A stretch of DNA of 64,000 bases from Pontibacter sp. FD36 (GTDB lineage: Bacteria; Bacteroidota; Bacteroidia; Cytophagales; Hymenobacteraceae). Below are positions 25,967 through 35,782 of this stretch, one piece after another. Numbering within the stretch: position 1 is the stretch's first letter; each line of letters opens with the position of its first letter. The stretch is from contig NZ_JADPMP010000011.1 of assembly GCF_015686655.1 (NCBI RefSeq), positions 167,981 through 231,980 on the forward strand. Direction: 5' to 3'. The notes beneath the pieces were generated by a model. That model was not told the DNA's origin, searched no databases, and saw nothing but the letters and a program-made list of their open reading frames with translations. Both the position numbers and the translations under genes were made by a program.

Positions 25967-28765
25967 TTAGAACTTGTAAGTAACACCCAGCGTGGCGTAG
26001 CGGCCTTTGCGGAACTCGCGGAAGGACTCGTCTATACCTGTTATTTTGGCGTCGTCGTTGGAGTCCTGTATCAGGCGCGTCTTCTGGTTGAGGATGTCCT
26101 GTATACCTGCCTTCAGCTCCAGGTTCTGGCCGAATGCCTTGGTCACGGAAAAGTCAATCACGTTGCGCGGCAGTTCGTACACGGTCGGACGCAGGTTGCT
26201 GCCTACCGCGAAGATGCGGGTACCGATCACATTGTAGAGCATGCTGAACTGCAACTGGCGGGCGTCATCCTGATAATAGAGGCCAGTGTTTACCACGTAT
26301 GGCGACTGCCCCATCATCGGTCTTTCGGTGCTCTGGTTGTCGTACTTCTCGTCCAGCTGCACACGACTCTGTACCAGCGCGGCATTCAGTACCAGCGACA
26401 GGTTGTCTATCATTGGTGATGCTGTCAGGCCCAGCAGTGATTTGCGCACCTCTGCCTCCAGGCCATAGCTATAGGCTTGGCGAGCATTATCGAAGGTGAT
26501 GCTGTTGGCGCCGCTCGTGTTCTGGAATACTGTTTCGATTGGCTTGTTGAAGTACTTGTAGAACACGCCCAGCGACAGAATCTCAGTTGGGTTCGGATAG
26601 AATTCATAGCGCAGGTCGCCGTTGTAGATCGTGGCTGTCTCCAGGTTCGGATTACCGGTCACTTCCAGCAAATTGATGAAGTCGTAGTAAGGGGCCGGGG
26701 CCAGCTCACGGAACTCCGGGCGGTTAACGCTGATACTCGCACCAGCTCGTAGCATAGACTTCGGATTGAAGATATAAGTGAAGTTCGCTGCAGGCAGCAC
26801 ACTCAGCACCGGGTTCTTCCTGTTCAGGCGCGAGCCATCCAGGTTCACAGAGCGGAGTTCCTGCTGGTTATACTCAATACGCACCCCACCCGACACCGAC
26901 AGCGCACCCGTAAGCGGTGTGGCACCACCTACATAGCCTGCCAGCAAATTGCTCTGCGCTTCGTAGTTGTTCTGTGGGTTCGCGTCTTCTTCCACGCGCC
27001 AGCCTGTCTGGCTATTAATGTTCTCTGGCGCAAACACCTGATCGTAAGGCTGGAAAAGTATGCTGTTATCAAATGTGCTGCTATTGGCAGGTATGTAAGA
27101 GAAGTAGCGGGAGTCGTAGTTACGCAACTTGCGCTCGGCGTATAAACCCACTCTCACTTTCGGAGCATGCTCGGCCGTAGAATCAGCCGTGCTGAAGCGG
27201 TGCTCAAATTGTGTGTTGGCCATCACCGTGTTCTCGTCGAGCTCGGAGTAAAAGCGGCCGGCATCGTTCAGGCTTGGGGTGAACTTATAGGTCATTTCGT
27301 AAGGACCGGCAGAGCCCGCGTCACGGAAGGTGCGGAAGCGGCGATAGTCAGGCTCGTTGCGGTTGGTGTAAGCGTAGCCACCTGTCCAGGTCAGGGTACT
27401 TTTCTCGTCGTTGAGGTCGTGCGTACCCTGCAACTGGCCGGAGTAGATAGTGCGGCTTTCGTAGCGCAGCGAGTAGTTCAGCTGCTCCTGATTGGCGTTA
27501 GAGAAGTCTATACCGTCGCGGCGAAGCACTTCGCTACTGCCCAGTTGATTGAACAGGTTACGGAACTCCAATTTGTGGTTATTGCTGAGGCGGGCTGTCC
27601 AGTTGTGGATCACTCCCAGGCGCACATTGTGCGCCGACACTTCGTCGTTGAAGCTGAACTGGCGCTCGCTGCGACCCAACTCAGGTATAAAAGACAAGTA
27701 GGTGTCGCGGGTACCAATTGTGTTGGTGCGGGTGTTGCTGTATGATACCGCTGACACATTGCTCAAACGAACGGAGCCAATGTCCAGGCGGCGGTTCAGA
27801 CCAAACGAAAAGCGCATGTCAGGTATAGCCGACACTAGTTCGGGTGCCCAGGAGTTTGGCAGGTCACGGCCCAACATGCTGCGCTGCTCCTGATTTACAT
27901 TGTTAAGGTTGTCCGGAAAGCTCTTAGGTATAGCGCGGTAGCCATTGTCAAATCCTAAGAAGTCGGTTTTGCTGCCGTTATAGGTGTTGAAGTTTTGGAA
28001 CGTGGTACCGGAGCGGTAAGAGCTGGAAAAGGAGATAGAAGTTTTGTCTTCATCTACCACGTTGCGGGTATAGATCTTGATCACACCACCACCAAACTCA
28101 CCCGGCAGCTCCGGCGAACCGTTCTTGTAAATCATGATCCGGTCGATCACGCTAGTCGGCAGAATATCGAAAGAGAAGGCTTTGGCGTCAGGCTCGGTGC
28201 TCGGCGTGAGAGCATCGTTCAGCATCACGGTATTATAACGCTGATTCATCCCCCGGATCACCACGTAGCGGTCGTTCATGATCGTGACGCCAGGTATACG
28301 CTTCACGGTCTCGGCAGCATCGCGGTCCAGCGACTTGGCGATCTGCTCGCCCGACACCCCGCTCACCACCACTTCACTCTGCCGCATGTTTTCCATCAGA
28401 GCCAGCTCTGTATTTGTTTGGCGGGTACCTACAATGGTCACGGCCTGTAACTGGGTGCTGTTTTGCTCGATCTGCACATCCAGGGTGGTAGTCTTGCCTA
28501 CTTCTATTTTAATATTAGTGTGCTCGGTAGGCTTGTAAGAAAGCGAGGTGATGGAGATCTGGTACAGGCCAGCTTCGAGCGGAAGGCTATACCTGCCTTC
28601 GTAATCTGTTACTGTACCTTTAGAAGAGCCTTTAATAAAGACTACGGCTCCGATGATGGCCTCTCCGTTTGCTTTGTCAGTTACTTTTCCTGCCAGCGTG
28701 CCTTGTTGTGCAAAACCATAAATGGAAGTGGCCAGGATGGTGAGAATTGTTAAAAGTGATTTCAT
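25967..28765 (-). CDS. TonB-dependent outer-membrane receptor, probably phosphate-regulated
   Basis: The 932-residue protein has a signal peptide (cleavage near GFAQQ) and an N-terminal carboxypeptidase-regulatory-like domain (GTLAGKVTDKANGEAIIGA..., about 22-105). A plug domain follows (RIPGVTIMNDRYVVIRGM, about 155-250), then the 22-strand barrel ending in the aromatic residue F (GVTYKF). It imports a substrate across the outer membrane using TonB energy. The promoter bears the 11-bp-phased array shared with the two porins, and pstSCAB lies nearby. Import of a phosphorus compound is therefore my inference, not shown directly. Confidence 0.92.
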   Translation of the reverse strand: MKSLLTILTILATSIYGFAQQGTLAGKVTDKANGEAIIGAVVFIKGSSKGTVTDYEGRYSLPLEAGLYQISITSLSYKPTEHTNIKIEVGKTTTLDVQIEQNSTQLQAVTIVGTRQTNTELALMENMRQSEVVVSGVSGEQIAKSLDRDAAETVKRIPGVTIMNDRYVVIRGMNQRYNTVMLNDALTPSTEPDAKAFSFDILPTSVIDRIMIYKNGSPELPGEFGGGVIKIYTRNVVDEDKTSISFSSSYRSGTTFQNFNTYNGSKTDFLGFDNGYRAIPKSFPDNLNNVNQEQRSMLGRDLPNSWAPELVSAIPDMRFSFGLNRRLDIGSVRLSNVSAVSYSNTRTNTIGTRDTYLSFIPELGRSERQFSFNDEVSAHNVRLGVIHNWTARLSNNHKLEFRNLFNQLGSSEVLRRDGIDFSNANQEQLNYSLRYESRTIYSGQLQGTHDLNDEKSTLTWTGGYAYTNRNEPDYRRFRTFRDAGSAGPYEMTYKFTPSLNDAGRFYSELDENTVMANTQFEHRFSTADSTAEHAPKVRVGLYAERKLRNYDSRYFSYIPANSSTFDNSILFQPYDQVFAPENINSQTGWRVEEDANPQNNYEAQSNLLAGYVGGATPLTGALSVSGGVRIEYNQQELRSVNLDGSRLNRKNPVLSVLPAANFTYIFNPKSMLRAGASISVNRPEFRELAPAPYYDFINLLEVTGNPNLETATIYNGDLRYEFYPNPTEILSLGVFYKYFNKPIETVFQNTSGANSITFDNARQAYSYGLEAEVRKSLLGLTASPMIDNLSLVLNAALVQSRVQLDEKYDNQSTERPMMGQSPYVVNTGLYYQDDARQLQFSMLYNVIGTRIFAVGSNLRPTVYELPRNVIDFSVTKAFGQNLELKAGIQDILNQKTRLIQDSNDDAKITGIDESFREFRKGRYATLGVTYKF

Positions 28766-28793
28766 TGCGCTTAACTGTATCTTAGTCTCGCTG

Positions 28794-28879
28794 CAAAAGT
28801 AGAATCGTCCTTTTAAGCTAAAATTACCGCCCGGTTACTAAACTGTTAAAGATAGAGGCGCTTTGTTAAGTCACTGTTA
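28794..28879 (-). promoter_or_regulatory. Pho-box-like array and -7 element of the receptor operon
   Basis: Read leftwards, TAA-starting units begin at 28848 (TAACA), 28837 (TAACC), 28826 (TAATT) and 28815 (TAAAA), each 11 bases apart. The -7 box TACTTTTG starts at 28801, 14 bases after the last unit. Two more TAACA units 11 bases apart start at 28879 and 28868. The downstream bases CAGCG match the porin promoters. Confidence 0.75.
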
Positions 28880-29097
28880 AGTATGCGTTCAATGTTGTTT
28901 TGGCTACTCCTTATTATTGTGAAGCACGTATAATGGCAATTCTGAACAGGTATAGCCAATGGCCGTTTTTCTCTTCTGCCATCTCCATAGTCTATGTTTT
29001 CCCTTCTCTACCTGTTGATGATGCGGGATCATGCGTCCCTCCATATCAGCGCCCATACCTATTCCCAAAACAGATTCATACTTACTCACGCTTTTGG

Positions 29098-29152
29098 TAA
29101 CATAAACTTAACATAGCCATAACAGACGAGTAACATTAGCACCCGACCTTTG
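29098..29152 (+). promoter_or_regulatory. Pho-box-like array and -7 element of the first porin
   Basis: Four TAACA units start at 29098, 29109, 29120 and 29131, exactly 11 bases apart. The -7-like box GACCTTTG begins at 29145, 14 bases after the last unit, and is followed by CAGCG. The arrangement fits PhoB-type direct-repeat binding replacing the -33 element. Confidence 0.8.
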
Positions 29153-29284
29153 CAGCGTTGAAAATAAAACAGTGCTATGAATCAAATACATAGCTCTTTT
29201 TCAGATTCAACAGAGCCTTTCCAAAGCGAGTAGACTCCGCAGCGGAAACCGACTAAGGCTTTAGTAACCCATACTCACCCAAAG

Positions 29285-30577
29285 ATGAAGGTAACAACCG
29301 TAACGCGTGCTATCCTCGCAGCAGGGCTAGCTACAGGCTTTTTGTTTTCAAAAGAAACCAAGGCCCAGACCACAGATACTGCCACTGTACAAAACACGTC
29401 AGTGGTTGTGCAGCAGCCAGCCCCGGCGGCAGTGCAGGAAGCCCCTAAAAAGAAGGCCTGGCATGAAAGAATCTCACTCCGTGGCTATGCCCAGGTTCGT
29501 TACAACCGCCTGCTTGAAACCAATCCCAACCTCAAGTGCGACCAGTGCGATAAATCCCTTGGTGAGGGCGGTGGCGTGTTTTTGCGTCGTGGCCGTCTGA
29601 TCTTCAGCGGCGATGTGAGCGATCGGCTTTCGATCTACATCCAGCCTGACTTCGCTTCCTCGCCTTCTTCTAACGCCCTGCACTTCCTTCAGCTCCGTGA
29701 CGCCTACTTTGACGTGTCGCTCGACAAGGACAAGGTATATCGTTTCCGTGTGGGGCAAAGCAAAATTCCTTATGGTTTCGAGAATCTGCAGTCGAGCAGC
29801 AACCGTCTGGCCCTTGACCGGAACGACGGATTGAACAGTGCTATAGCCAACGAGCGTGACCTGGGCATTTTCTTTTACTGGACGCCTGAGGTAATACAGG
29901 ATCGCTTTGAGATGCTGACAAGCGCTGGCTTGAAGGGATCTGGAAACTATGGCGTGTTCGGCATCGGTATCTTTAACGGCCAGACGGCCAATCGACCTGA
30001 GGCCAATAACACCCAGCACGTTGTGACACGCTTCTCCTACCCATTGCTGGTGGGCAACAAACAAATTATTGAGCCCGGTATTCAGGCTTACAAAGGCAAG
30101 TACACCGTTACGCCGGACCAACTCTCGCCAGGCGTAGGTATAGCCGAGAAGTATTTGAAAGACGGTTTTGATGACGAGCGTATCGCAGCAACACTAGTCG
30201 TGTACCCGCAGCCATTCGGTTTTCAGGCGGAATACAATGTAGGCCGTGGTCCGGAATTCAACCCAGAGACCAATGCGATTGAAGTGAAGAGTCTGCATGG
30301 CGGCTATGCACAGGCCATGTACCGCAAAGAAGTCGGCTCGCAGGTGATCATCCCTTTCGTGAAGCTGCAGCATTATGAAGGCGGCAAGAAGCACGAGCGC
30401 GACGCGCCCAGCTATAGCGTATATGAAACCGAGATTGGCGTAGAGTGGCTGGTACACAAGAGTGTGGAGCTAACGGCTGACTACAGCATCGGCGACCGCA
30501 CCATCCGCAATGCCCAGAACTTCAACAACAGCCAGCACGGCAGCCGCCTGAGATTGCAGGCCCAGTTTAATTTTTAA
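29285..30577 (+). CDS. Phosphate-selective porin O/P family protein
   Basis: The 430-residue outer-membrane protein has a signal peptide (KAQTT cleavage) and a short Pro/Ala linker. A barrel of OprO/OprP type follows (RGYAQVRYN, VFLRRGRLIFSGDVSDRLSIYIQPDF, FRVGQSKIPYGFENLQSS), ending in F. The family forms anion-selective channels for phosphate or polyphosphate. It has a Pho-type promoter and lies upstream of a second porin and pstSCAB. Confidence 0.92.
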   Translation: MKVTTVTRAILAAGLATGFLFSKETKAQTTDTATVQNTSVVVQQPAPAAVQEAPKKKAWHERISLRGYAQVRYNRLLETNPNLKCDQCDKSLGEGGGVFLRRGRLIFSGDVSDRLSIYIQPDFASSPSSNALHFLQLRDAYFDVSLDKDKVYRFRVGQSKIPYGFENLQSSSNRLALDRNDGLNSAIANERDLGIFFYWTPEVIQDRFEMLTSAGLKGSGNYGVFGIGIFNGQTANRPEANNTQHVVTRFSYPLLVGNKQIIEPGIQAYKGKYTVTPDQLSPGVGIAEKYLKDGFDDERIAATLVVYPQPFGFQAEYNVGRGPEFNPETNAIEVKSLHGGYAQAMYRKEVGSQVIIPFVKLQHYEGGKKHERDAPSYSVYETEIGVEWLVHKSVELTADYSIGDRTIRNAQNFNNSQHGSRLRLQAQFNF

Positions 30578-30596
30578 GGTGAGCGCTATACCTTAT

Positions 30597-30628
30597 GCAG
30601 CCGCTGGTTCACGGGAGCCAGCGGCTGC
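30597..30628 (+). terminator. Hairpin after the first porin, possible terminator
   Basis: The stem GCAGCCGCTGG / CCAGCGGCTGC lies 20 bases after the stop codon, but without a good T run. The gap up to 30867 holds this hairpin and the next Pho-type promoter. Confidence 0.55.
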
Positions 30629-30665
30629 AGTGCTTTACCTAAACTCCCCGGCATACCCCAAACCT

Positions 30666-30720
30666 TAACAAATTCGTAATACGGCCATAACCTTCAGGTA
30701 ATACTAGAGGCGTTATTTTG
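30666..30720 (+). promoter_or_regulatory. Pho-box-like array and -7 element of the second porin
   Basis: TAA-starting units lie at 30666 (TAACA), 30677 (TAATA), 30688 (TAACC) and 30699 (TAATA), 11 bases apart. The -7-like box TTATTTTG starts at 30713, again 14 bases after the last unit, followed by CAACG. Confidence 0.75.
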
Positions 30721-30867
30721 CAACGTGATTCAGGAACAGCATACATGGCCTGACTACCCATTGTGAATCCTGAAAAGACAAAATCAAGGCGCGGCGTAGA
30801 CTACCGCGGCTTAACCCAAAACAATTGCATGGCATTAGCTTAATTCTCACCTTAACTAATACAGCAC

Positions 30868-32055
30868 GTGAACCACTACACCACAAGAGTGCTCTTAGCA
30901 CTCTTCATCATCTGCCTCAGCACCTTCAGCACACAAGCTCAGACCATAAATAAAAGCACGTTTGGCAAAGGACTACAGTTCATTGCAGCCGACTCTTCCT
31001 TCAGTCTGCAACTTGGGGCTCGCTTCCAGCTGCAATACCAGGGCGGCTACGACCCGAATACAAAAAACTGGGAAGACCGCTTCCTTGTGCGACGGTCACG
31101 CCTCAAATTTGATGGTTTTGCCTTTTCGCCACGGCTCGTGTATAAAATAGAGCTTGGCCTAAGCAACAGCGATATCGGCAGCGATGTACCCGACGTGACC
31201 AACAATGCCGACAACATTATACTGGATGCTGTGGCCAAGTGGGCGCTCACGCCTAACCTGCGGCTGTGGGTGGGCCAGACCAAACTGCCGGGTAACCGGG
31301 AACGGGTGATCTCCTCACAGAAACTTCAGTTCGTAGACCGCAGCCTGCTCAATTCCCGTTTCAACCTTGACCGCGACGCCGGCTTGCAGCTACACCACCA
31401 GCACCAGCTGGGGCAGGTTGTATTGCGAGAGATCGGGGCAATCTCGATGGGCGAAGGGCGTGATATTACCGTCAACAACTCAGGTGGCTATAATTATACA
31501 GGCCGTGTTGAACTACTGCCCTTCGGCGAGTTTAAAGGCAACGGTGATTATGTGAGCAGCGACATCGAGCGTGAGCAAACACCTAAACTTTCGCTGGCCA
31601 CTTCCTACGACTATAATAACAATGCCGCACGCGAACAGGCACAGCTTGGCGACTTCCTGAGCGAGACACGCACCCTGCGCACCTGGTTCGTGGATGCCAT
31701 GTTTAAGTACCGCGGCTTTTCGGCCATGGGTGAGTATGCCAACCGAAAAGCTCCGACTGGGCCAGTGGTGCTGCGAGACGAGTTTGGTGGCGTGGCAGAA
31801 ACCTTTGTAACAGGCACCGCCCTAAACTTGCAGGCAGGCTACCTGATGCCGAGCAACTGGGAAGTAGCCGGCCGCTACACCGACTATAATCCGACAGCCG
31901 AAACGGGACTGCGAAATCAGGAGCAGTATACCCTGGGTGTGTCCAGGTATATTGTGGGGCACTCGCTCAAGGTTCAGAGTGATGTAACATTCATACAGGA
32001 AGCAGAACGTGAAGACCAAACTCAGTTCAGGCTGCAAATGGAATTAGCTTTCTAA
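30868..32055 (+). CDS. Phosphate-selective porin O/P family protein
   Basis: The 395-residue protein starts with a GTG, which is needed for a complete signal peptide (STQAQT cleavage); an in-frame stop lies five codons upstream. The mature part has the OprO/P pattern (FSLQLGARFQLQYQGG, FLVRRSRLKFDGF, LWVGQTKLPGNRERV) and ends in the outer-membrane signal F. It is probably the outer-membrane channel feeding the PstS system. pstS follows 95 bases later without its own Pho-type array, so it may be expressed from this promoter. Confidence 0.92.
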   Translation: MNHYTTRVLLALFIICLSTFSTQAQTINKSTFGKGLQFIAADSSFSLQLGARFQLQYQGGYDPNTKNWEDRFLVRRSRLKFDGFAFSPRLVYKIELGLSNSDIGSDVPDVTNNADNIILDAVAKWALTPNLRLWVGQTKLPGNRERVISSQKLQFVDRSLLNSRFNLDRDAGLQLHHQHQLGQVVLREIGAISMGEGRDITVNNSGGYNYTGRVELLPFGEFKGNGDYVSSDIEREQTPKLSLATSYDYNNNAAREQAQLGDFLSETRTLRTWFVDAMFKYRGFSAMGEYANRKAPTGPVVLRDEFGGVAETFVTGTALNLQAGYLMPSNWEVAGRYTDYNPTAETGLRNQEQYTLGVSRYIVGHSLKVQSDVTFIQEAEREDQTQFRLQMELAF

Positions 32056-32150
32056 ACAACTACCTGATTACCAAAACAGTATATCCGCATAATATAGTAC
32101 AATTCAACAAAAACCGATCACACTCATCTTATAAACCAAAATCGAATTGT

Positions 32151-33149
32151 ATGCTACAACTTAGCTTCTCCCGATTAAAATTCAGCGCAGCAACACTACT
32201 ATGCGCTTCGCTTATGATGACCTCTTGCGGTGGCAATAGCCAGGAAGGCGGCAACGACCTGGCGGGCTCTATCCAGATCGACGGCTCATCTACTGTATAC
32301 CCTGTGACAGAAGCAGTGGCCGAAGAATACCGCGCCGAGGCTCCTGACGTGAAAGTAACCGTAGGCGTGTCGGGCACAGGCGGCGGCATGAAGAAATTCA
32401 CCCGCGGCGAGATTGACATTGTGAATGCCTCCCGCGCCATGAACGCTTCCGAAGAGCAAACTGCAAGCGAAAACGGAATCTCGTTTGTACAGCTTTCGGT
32501 GGCCTATGACGGCCTCACGGTGGTTGTGCACCCATCCAATGATTGGGCACAGGACATTACTGTGGCTGAACTGAAGAAAATATGGGAGCCTGAAGCACAG
32601 GGCACCATCAAGCGCTGGAACCAGATTCGCCCGGAGTGGCCTGATCAGGAGATTCACCTCTATGGTGCTGGTGTAGAGTCAGGCACCTACGACTACTTTA
32701 CCGAAGCCATTGTGGGCAAGAGCCATTCCAGCCGCGGTGACTATACCGCCAGCGAAGATGACAACGTGCTGGTGCAGGGCGTATCGACTGACCCGCTGGC
32801 GCTTGGCTTCTTTGGCTATGCCTATTACGAAGAGAACAAGAGCAAGCTGAAGGCTATACCTGTAAACGACGAAGACGACAGCAACGGTGCAGGCGCCATT
32901 CTGCCATCGCTGGAAACGGTGAAAGACGGTTCTTACGCACCGCTTTCCCGCCCGCTGTTCTTGTACGTTAGCTCCAAGGCCATCGACAAACCGGAAGTAG
33001 TGGATTTCATCAACTTCTACCTTGAAAACGCGGGTGAGTTGGCGCAGGAAGTGGGTTACATCGCCCTGCCAGACAACATCTACAACGAGCAAAAACAGAA
33101 GTTCGAGCAGTTTGTAGAGGGTGCCGCCACCGCCACCAACCAGCAATAA
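32151..33149 (+). CDS. pstS: Phosphate ABC transporter substrate-binding lipoprotein
   Basis: The 332-residue lipoprotein (lipobox MMTSC, cysteine at residue 25) binds phosphate in the periplasm for PstCAB. It contains the phosphate-loop motifs IDGSSTVYPVTEA, GVSGTGGGMKKF and VESGTYDYFTEA typical of PstS. It heads the pstSCAB-phoU cluster; a hairpin lies between it and pstC. Confidence 0.95.
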   Translation: MLQLSFSRLKFSAATLLCASLMMTSCGGNSQEGGNDLAGSIQIDGSSTVYPVTEAVAEEYRAEAPDVKVTVGVSGTGGGMKKFTRGEIDIVNASRAMNASEEQTASENGISFVQLSVAYDGLTVVVHPSNDWAQDITVAELKKIWEPEAQGTIKRWNQIRPEWPDQEIHLYGAGVESGTYDYFTEAIVGKSHSSRGDYTASEDDNVLVQGVSTDPLALGFFGYAYYEENKSKLKAIPVNDEDDSNGAGAILPSLETVKDGSYAPLSRPLFLYVSSKAIDKPEVVDFINFYLENAGELAQEVGYIALPDNIYNEQKQKFEQFVEGAATATNQQ

Positions 33150-33167
33150 TTCCCTGAAATACACAGT

Positions 33168-33203
33168 ACAGGTATAGCCTGCGGAGACAAAGGCTATACC
33201 TGT
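33168..33203. repeat. Perfect hairpin between pstS and pstC made of two AGGTATA motifs
   Basis: The 13-base arms ACAGGTATAGCCT (33168-33180) and AGGCTATACCTGT (33191-33203) are perfectly complementary around a 10-base loop. There is no T run, so it is unlikely to be a terminator. It could stabilise the pstS 3' end. Confidence 0.7.
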
Positions 33204-33221
33204 GCTAAAATCATAAGCACC

Positions 33222-34097
33222 TTGAGAGTACAGGAGAAAATTATCGAAGGCTTGCTGTGGCTGTCGGCCGCCATCACCATCCTGATCACGGTCAGCATTA
33301 TCTGGGTATTGCTCTCGGAGTCGGTGCTGTTCTTCAGCGAAGTATCTATTGTGCGCTTTCTGACAGAGAAAGAATGGACGCCGCTTTTCGCTGAGAAAAA
33401 GTTCGGGATTATGCCCCTTGTGGCGGGTACTTTCCTGACTACCGTTATCGCTATTGCGGTGGCACTGCCCATCGGCCTCACCATCGCCATCTACCTGAAC
33501 GAGTATGCCAATGCCCGTTTCAAAACCTTCATTAAGCCCTTGCTGGAAGTACTGGCCACTATACCTACAGTTGTTTATGGTTTCTTCGCTCTGACGGTGG
33601 TGACGCCTTTCCTGCAAAGTTTTATACCCGGGCTGGCAGGTTTCAACGCCCTATCGGCAGGTATAGTGATGGGCATTATGATCATCCCCATGATTTCCTC
33701 GCTGAGTGAAGACGCCATCAGTGCCGTGCCCCGCTCCCTGCGCGAAGCCGCCTATGGCATGGGCTCCACCCGACTGCAAACCGCCTTTGGGGTGATGGTG
33801 CCCGCTGCCTCGTCAGGTATACTGGTGTCAGTGATTCTGGCCATTTCGAGAGCGGTAGGCGAGACGATGATCGTGGCCATTGCCGCGGGTCAGCAACCGC
33901 GCCTCACGCTTAATCCGCTGGTGCCCATCGAGACGATTACGACTTATATTGTGCAGGTGAGCCTGGGCGACGTGCCGCATGGCTCACTGGAGTACCGCAC
34001 TATTTTCGCGGCAGGTATGACGCTGTTTGTATTCACGTTTTTGCTGAACAACCTCAGCTTCTGGATTAAAAAGAAATATCAGGAAAAGTATGACTAA
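33222..34097 (+). CDS. pstC: Phosphate ABC transporter permease PstC
   Basis: The 291-residue inner-membrane protein has about six membrane spans and the binding-protein-dependent permease signature ([28 protein letters not shown]). It pairs with PstA in the Pst importer. The start is a TTG at 33222, as no ATG or GTG fits before the first conserved residues. It overlaps pstA by 8 bases. Confidence 0.93.
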   Translation: MRVQEKIIEGLLWLSAAITILITVSIIWVLLSESVLFFSEVSIVRFLTEKEWTPLFAEKKFGIMPLVAGTFLTTVIAIAVALPIGLTIAIYLNEYANARFKTFIKPLLEVLATIPTVVYGFFALTVVTPFLQSFIPGLAGFNALSAGIVMGIMIIPMISSLSEDAISAVPRSLREAAYGMGSTRLQTAFGVMVPAASSGILVSVILAISRAVGETMIVAIAAGQQPRLTLNPLVPIETITTYIVQVSLGDVPHGSLEYRTIFAAGMTLFVFTFLLNNLSFWIKKKYQEKYD

Positions 34098-34947
34098 CTC
34101 CGAGAAAAACCGCCTCAAAGACAAGGCCTTTCAGGTGTTTGGTGTCTTCTGTACCTTTATTGGCCTAGTCGTGCTGGCCATCTTCCTGATCGACATTGTG
34201 ATAGAAGGTATAGGCCGCATTGACTGGGACTTCCTGACCAGCCTGCCATCACGCCGTGCTGCCCGTGCGGGTATATTGACAGCTTGGGCAGGCACGCTTT
34301 GGATTCTGGTGCTGTCGGCTCTGATTGCTTTCCCGCTAGGTATAGCCGCTGGCGTATACCTGGAAGAATATGCCAAAAAAACGAAGTTATCGAACTTCCT
34401 GGAGATCAACATTGCCAACCTGGCTGGCGTACCGTCTATTATCTACGGTTTGCTGGGTCTGGAGCTTTTTGTACGCATCATGAACCTGGGTGGTATTTTG
34501 CTGGCAGGAGCCCTCACGCTTTCGCTGCTGATTCTGCCGATCATCATCGTGACAACCCGCGAAGCCATTAAGGCCGTGCCTCGCACCATCCGCGACGGTT
34601 CTTTTGCGCTGGGCGCCTCTAAATGGCAAACGGTGTGGTACCAGGTGCTGCCCGCTTCTTTTGGCGGCATCCTGACCGGGGTGATTCTGGCGCTCTCACG
34701 GGCAGTGGGCGAAGCGGCACCGCTTATCGTGATCGGAGCATTGGCCTATGTGCCATTCGTCCCGAGTTCGCCGATGGACGAGTTTACCGTGCTGCCTATC
34801 CAGATCTTTAACTGGACCTCCCGCCCGCAGGCAGCCTTTTTGACCAATGCGGCGGCGGCCATTATCATTCTCCTATTGATTACCTTTCTGCTCAACGGCA
34901 TTGCGGTATACCTGCGCCACCGTCAGCAAAAGAAAATAAAATGGTAA
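34090..34947 (+). CDS. pstA: Phosphate ABC transporter permease PstA
   Basis: The 285-residue permease has about six membrane spans and the EAA-loop region [20 protein letters not shown], with [15 protein letters not shown]. It is the second membrane subunit of the Pst importer. Its ATG overlaps the end of pstC (ATGACTAA), and pstB follows 10 bases later. Confidence 0.95.
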   Translation: MTNSEKNRLKDKAFQVFGVFCTFIGLVVLAIFLIDIVIEGIGRIDWDFLTSLPSRRAARAGILTAWAGTLWILVLSALIAFPLGIAAGVYLEEYAKKTKLSNFLEINIANLAGVPSIIYGLLGLELFVRIMNLGGILLAGALTLSLLILPIIIVTTREAIKAVPRTIRDGSFALGASKWQTVWYQVLPASFGGILTGVILALSRAVGEAAPLIVIGALAYVPFVPSSPMDEFTVLPIQIFNWTSRPQAAFLTNAAAAIIILLLITFLLNGIAVYLRHRQQKKIKW

Positions 34948-34957
34948 GTTTTCACCC

Positions 34958-35722
34958 ATGAACATAAAACACAGCAAGTTAGAAGCCATTAACCTCGACG
35001 CTTACTACGGCGACTTCCATGCGCTCAAAAACATCAACATTGCCATGGAAGAGAAAGCCGTGACCGCCTTCATCGGTCCGTCTGGCTGCGGCAAGTCTAC
35101 GTTTCTGCGCACCTTCAACCGCATGAACGACTACATTGACGGCTTCCGCATAGAAGGGCAGATTTTGCTGGACGGCAGAGACATTTATACGAATGATGTT
35201 CGGGTAGACGAGCTCCGCAAAGAAGTGGGCATGGTGTTCCAAAAACCCAATCCTTTCCCGAAAACCATTTATGAAAATGTGGTCTACGGACTAAGAATTC
35301 AAGGTATTAAGGACAAGAAGATTCTGCAGGAAACCTGCGAGAAATCTCTCCAACAAGCTGCCCTGTGGAACGAGGTAAAGGACAAGCTCGACAAATCGGC
35401 ACTGGCGCTATCAGGGGGCCAGCAACAGCGTCTGTGTATCGCCCGCGCCCTGGCCATACAGCCTTCGGTGATTCTGATGGACGAGCCCGCCTCCGCCCTC
35501 GACCCGATTTCTACCGCTAAAATCGAGGACCTGATCTATGAGCTGAAGAAAGATTATACGATTGTGATCGTAACGCACAACATGCAGCAGGCAGGACGCG
35601 TGAGCGATCATACTGCATTCTTCTACATGGGCGAGCTGGTGGAGTACGCTAAAACTAAAACCATGTTCACGAGTCCGAAAGATACCCGCACGCAGAACTA
35701 CATTACGGGCCGCTTCGGTTAA
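34958..35722 (+). CDS. pstB: Phosphate ABC transporter ATP-binding protein
   Basis: The 254-residue ATPase has Walker [10 protein letters not shown] at residues 40-48, signature LSGGQQQRL near 149, and Walker [13 protein letters not shown]. The PstB-specific FNRMND and [12 protein letters not shown] segments are present. It powers phosphate import through PstCA. Confidence 0.97.
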   Translation: MNIKHSKLEAINLDAYYGDFHALKNINIAMEEKAVTAFIGPSGCGKSTFLRTFNRMNDYIDGFRIEGQILLDGRDIYTNDVRVDELRKEVGMVFQKPNPFPKTIYENVVYGLRIQGIKDKKILQETCEKSLQQAALWNEVKDKLDKSALALSGGQQQRLCIARALAIQPSVILMDEPASALDPISTAKIEDLIYELKKDYTIVIVTHNMQQAGRVSDHTAFFYMGELVEYAKTKTMFTSPKDTRTQNYITGRFG

Positions 35723-35782
35723 GCATTCCTATACCTGATTCACGTATAAAAATTAGTCTCACTCAAAATAAACGATACACGA

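Noticed and set aside
29098..29152. Possible short tandem repeat or CRISPR-like array at the porin promoter
   Set aside because: The units are only 11 bases with a 5-base core and recur at two other promoters at a fixed distance from the -7 box, which fits a regulator-binding array.
32679..33617. Long open frame (312 codons) on the minus strand opposite pstS and pstC
   Set aside because: It is a mirror of well-supported genes; its translation is rich in His, Gln and Arg with no domain, and pstS and pstC are certain.
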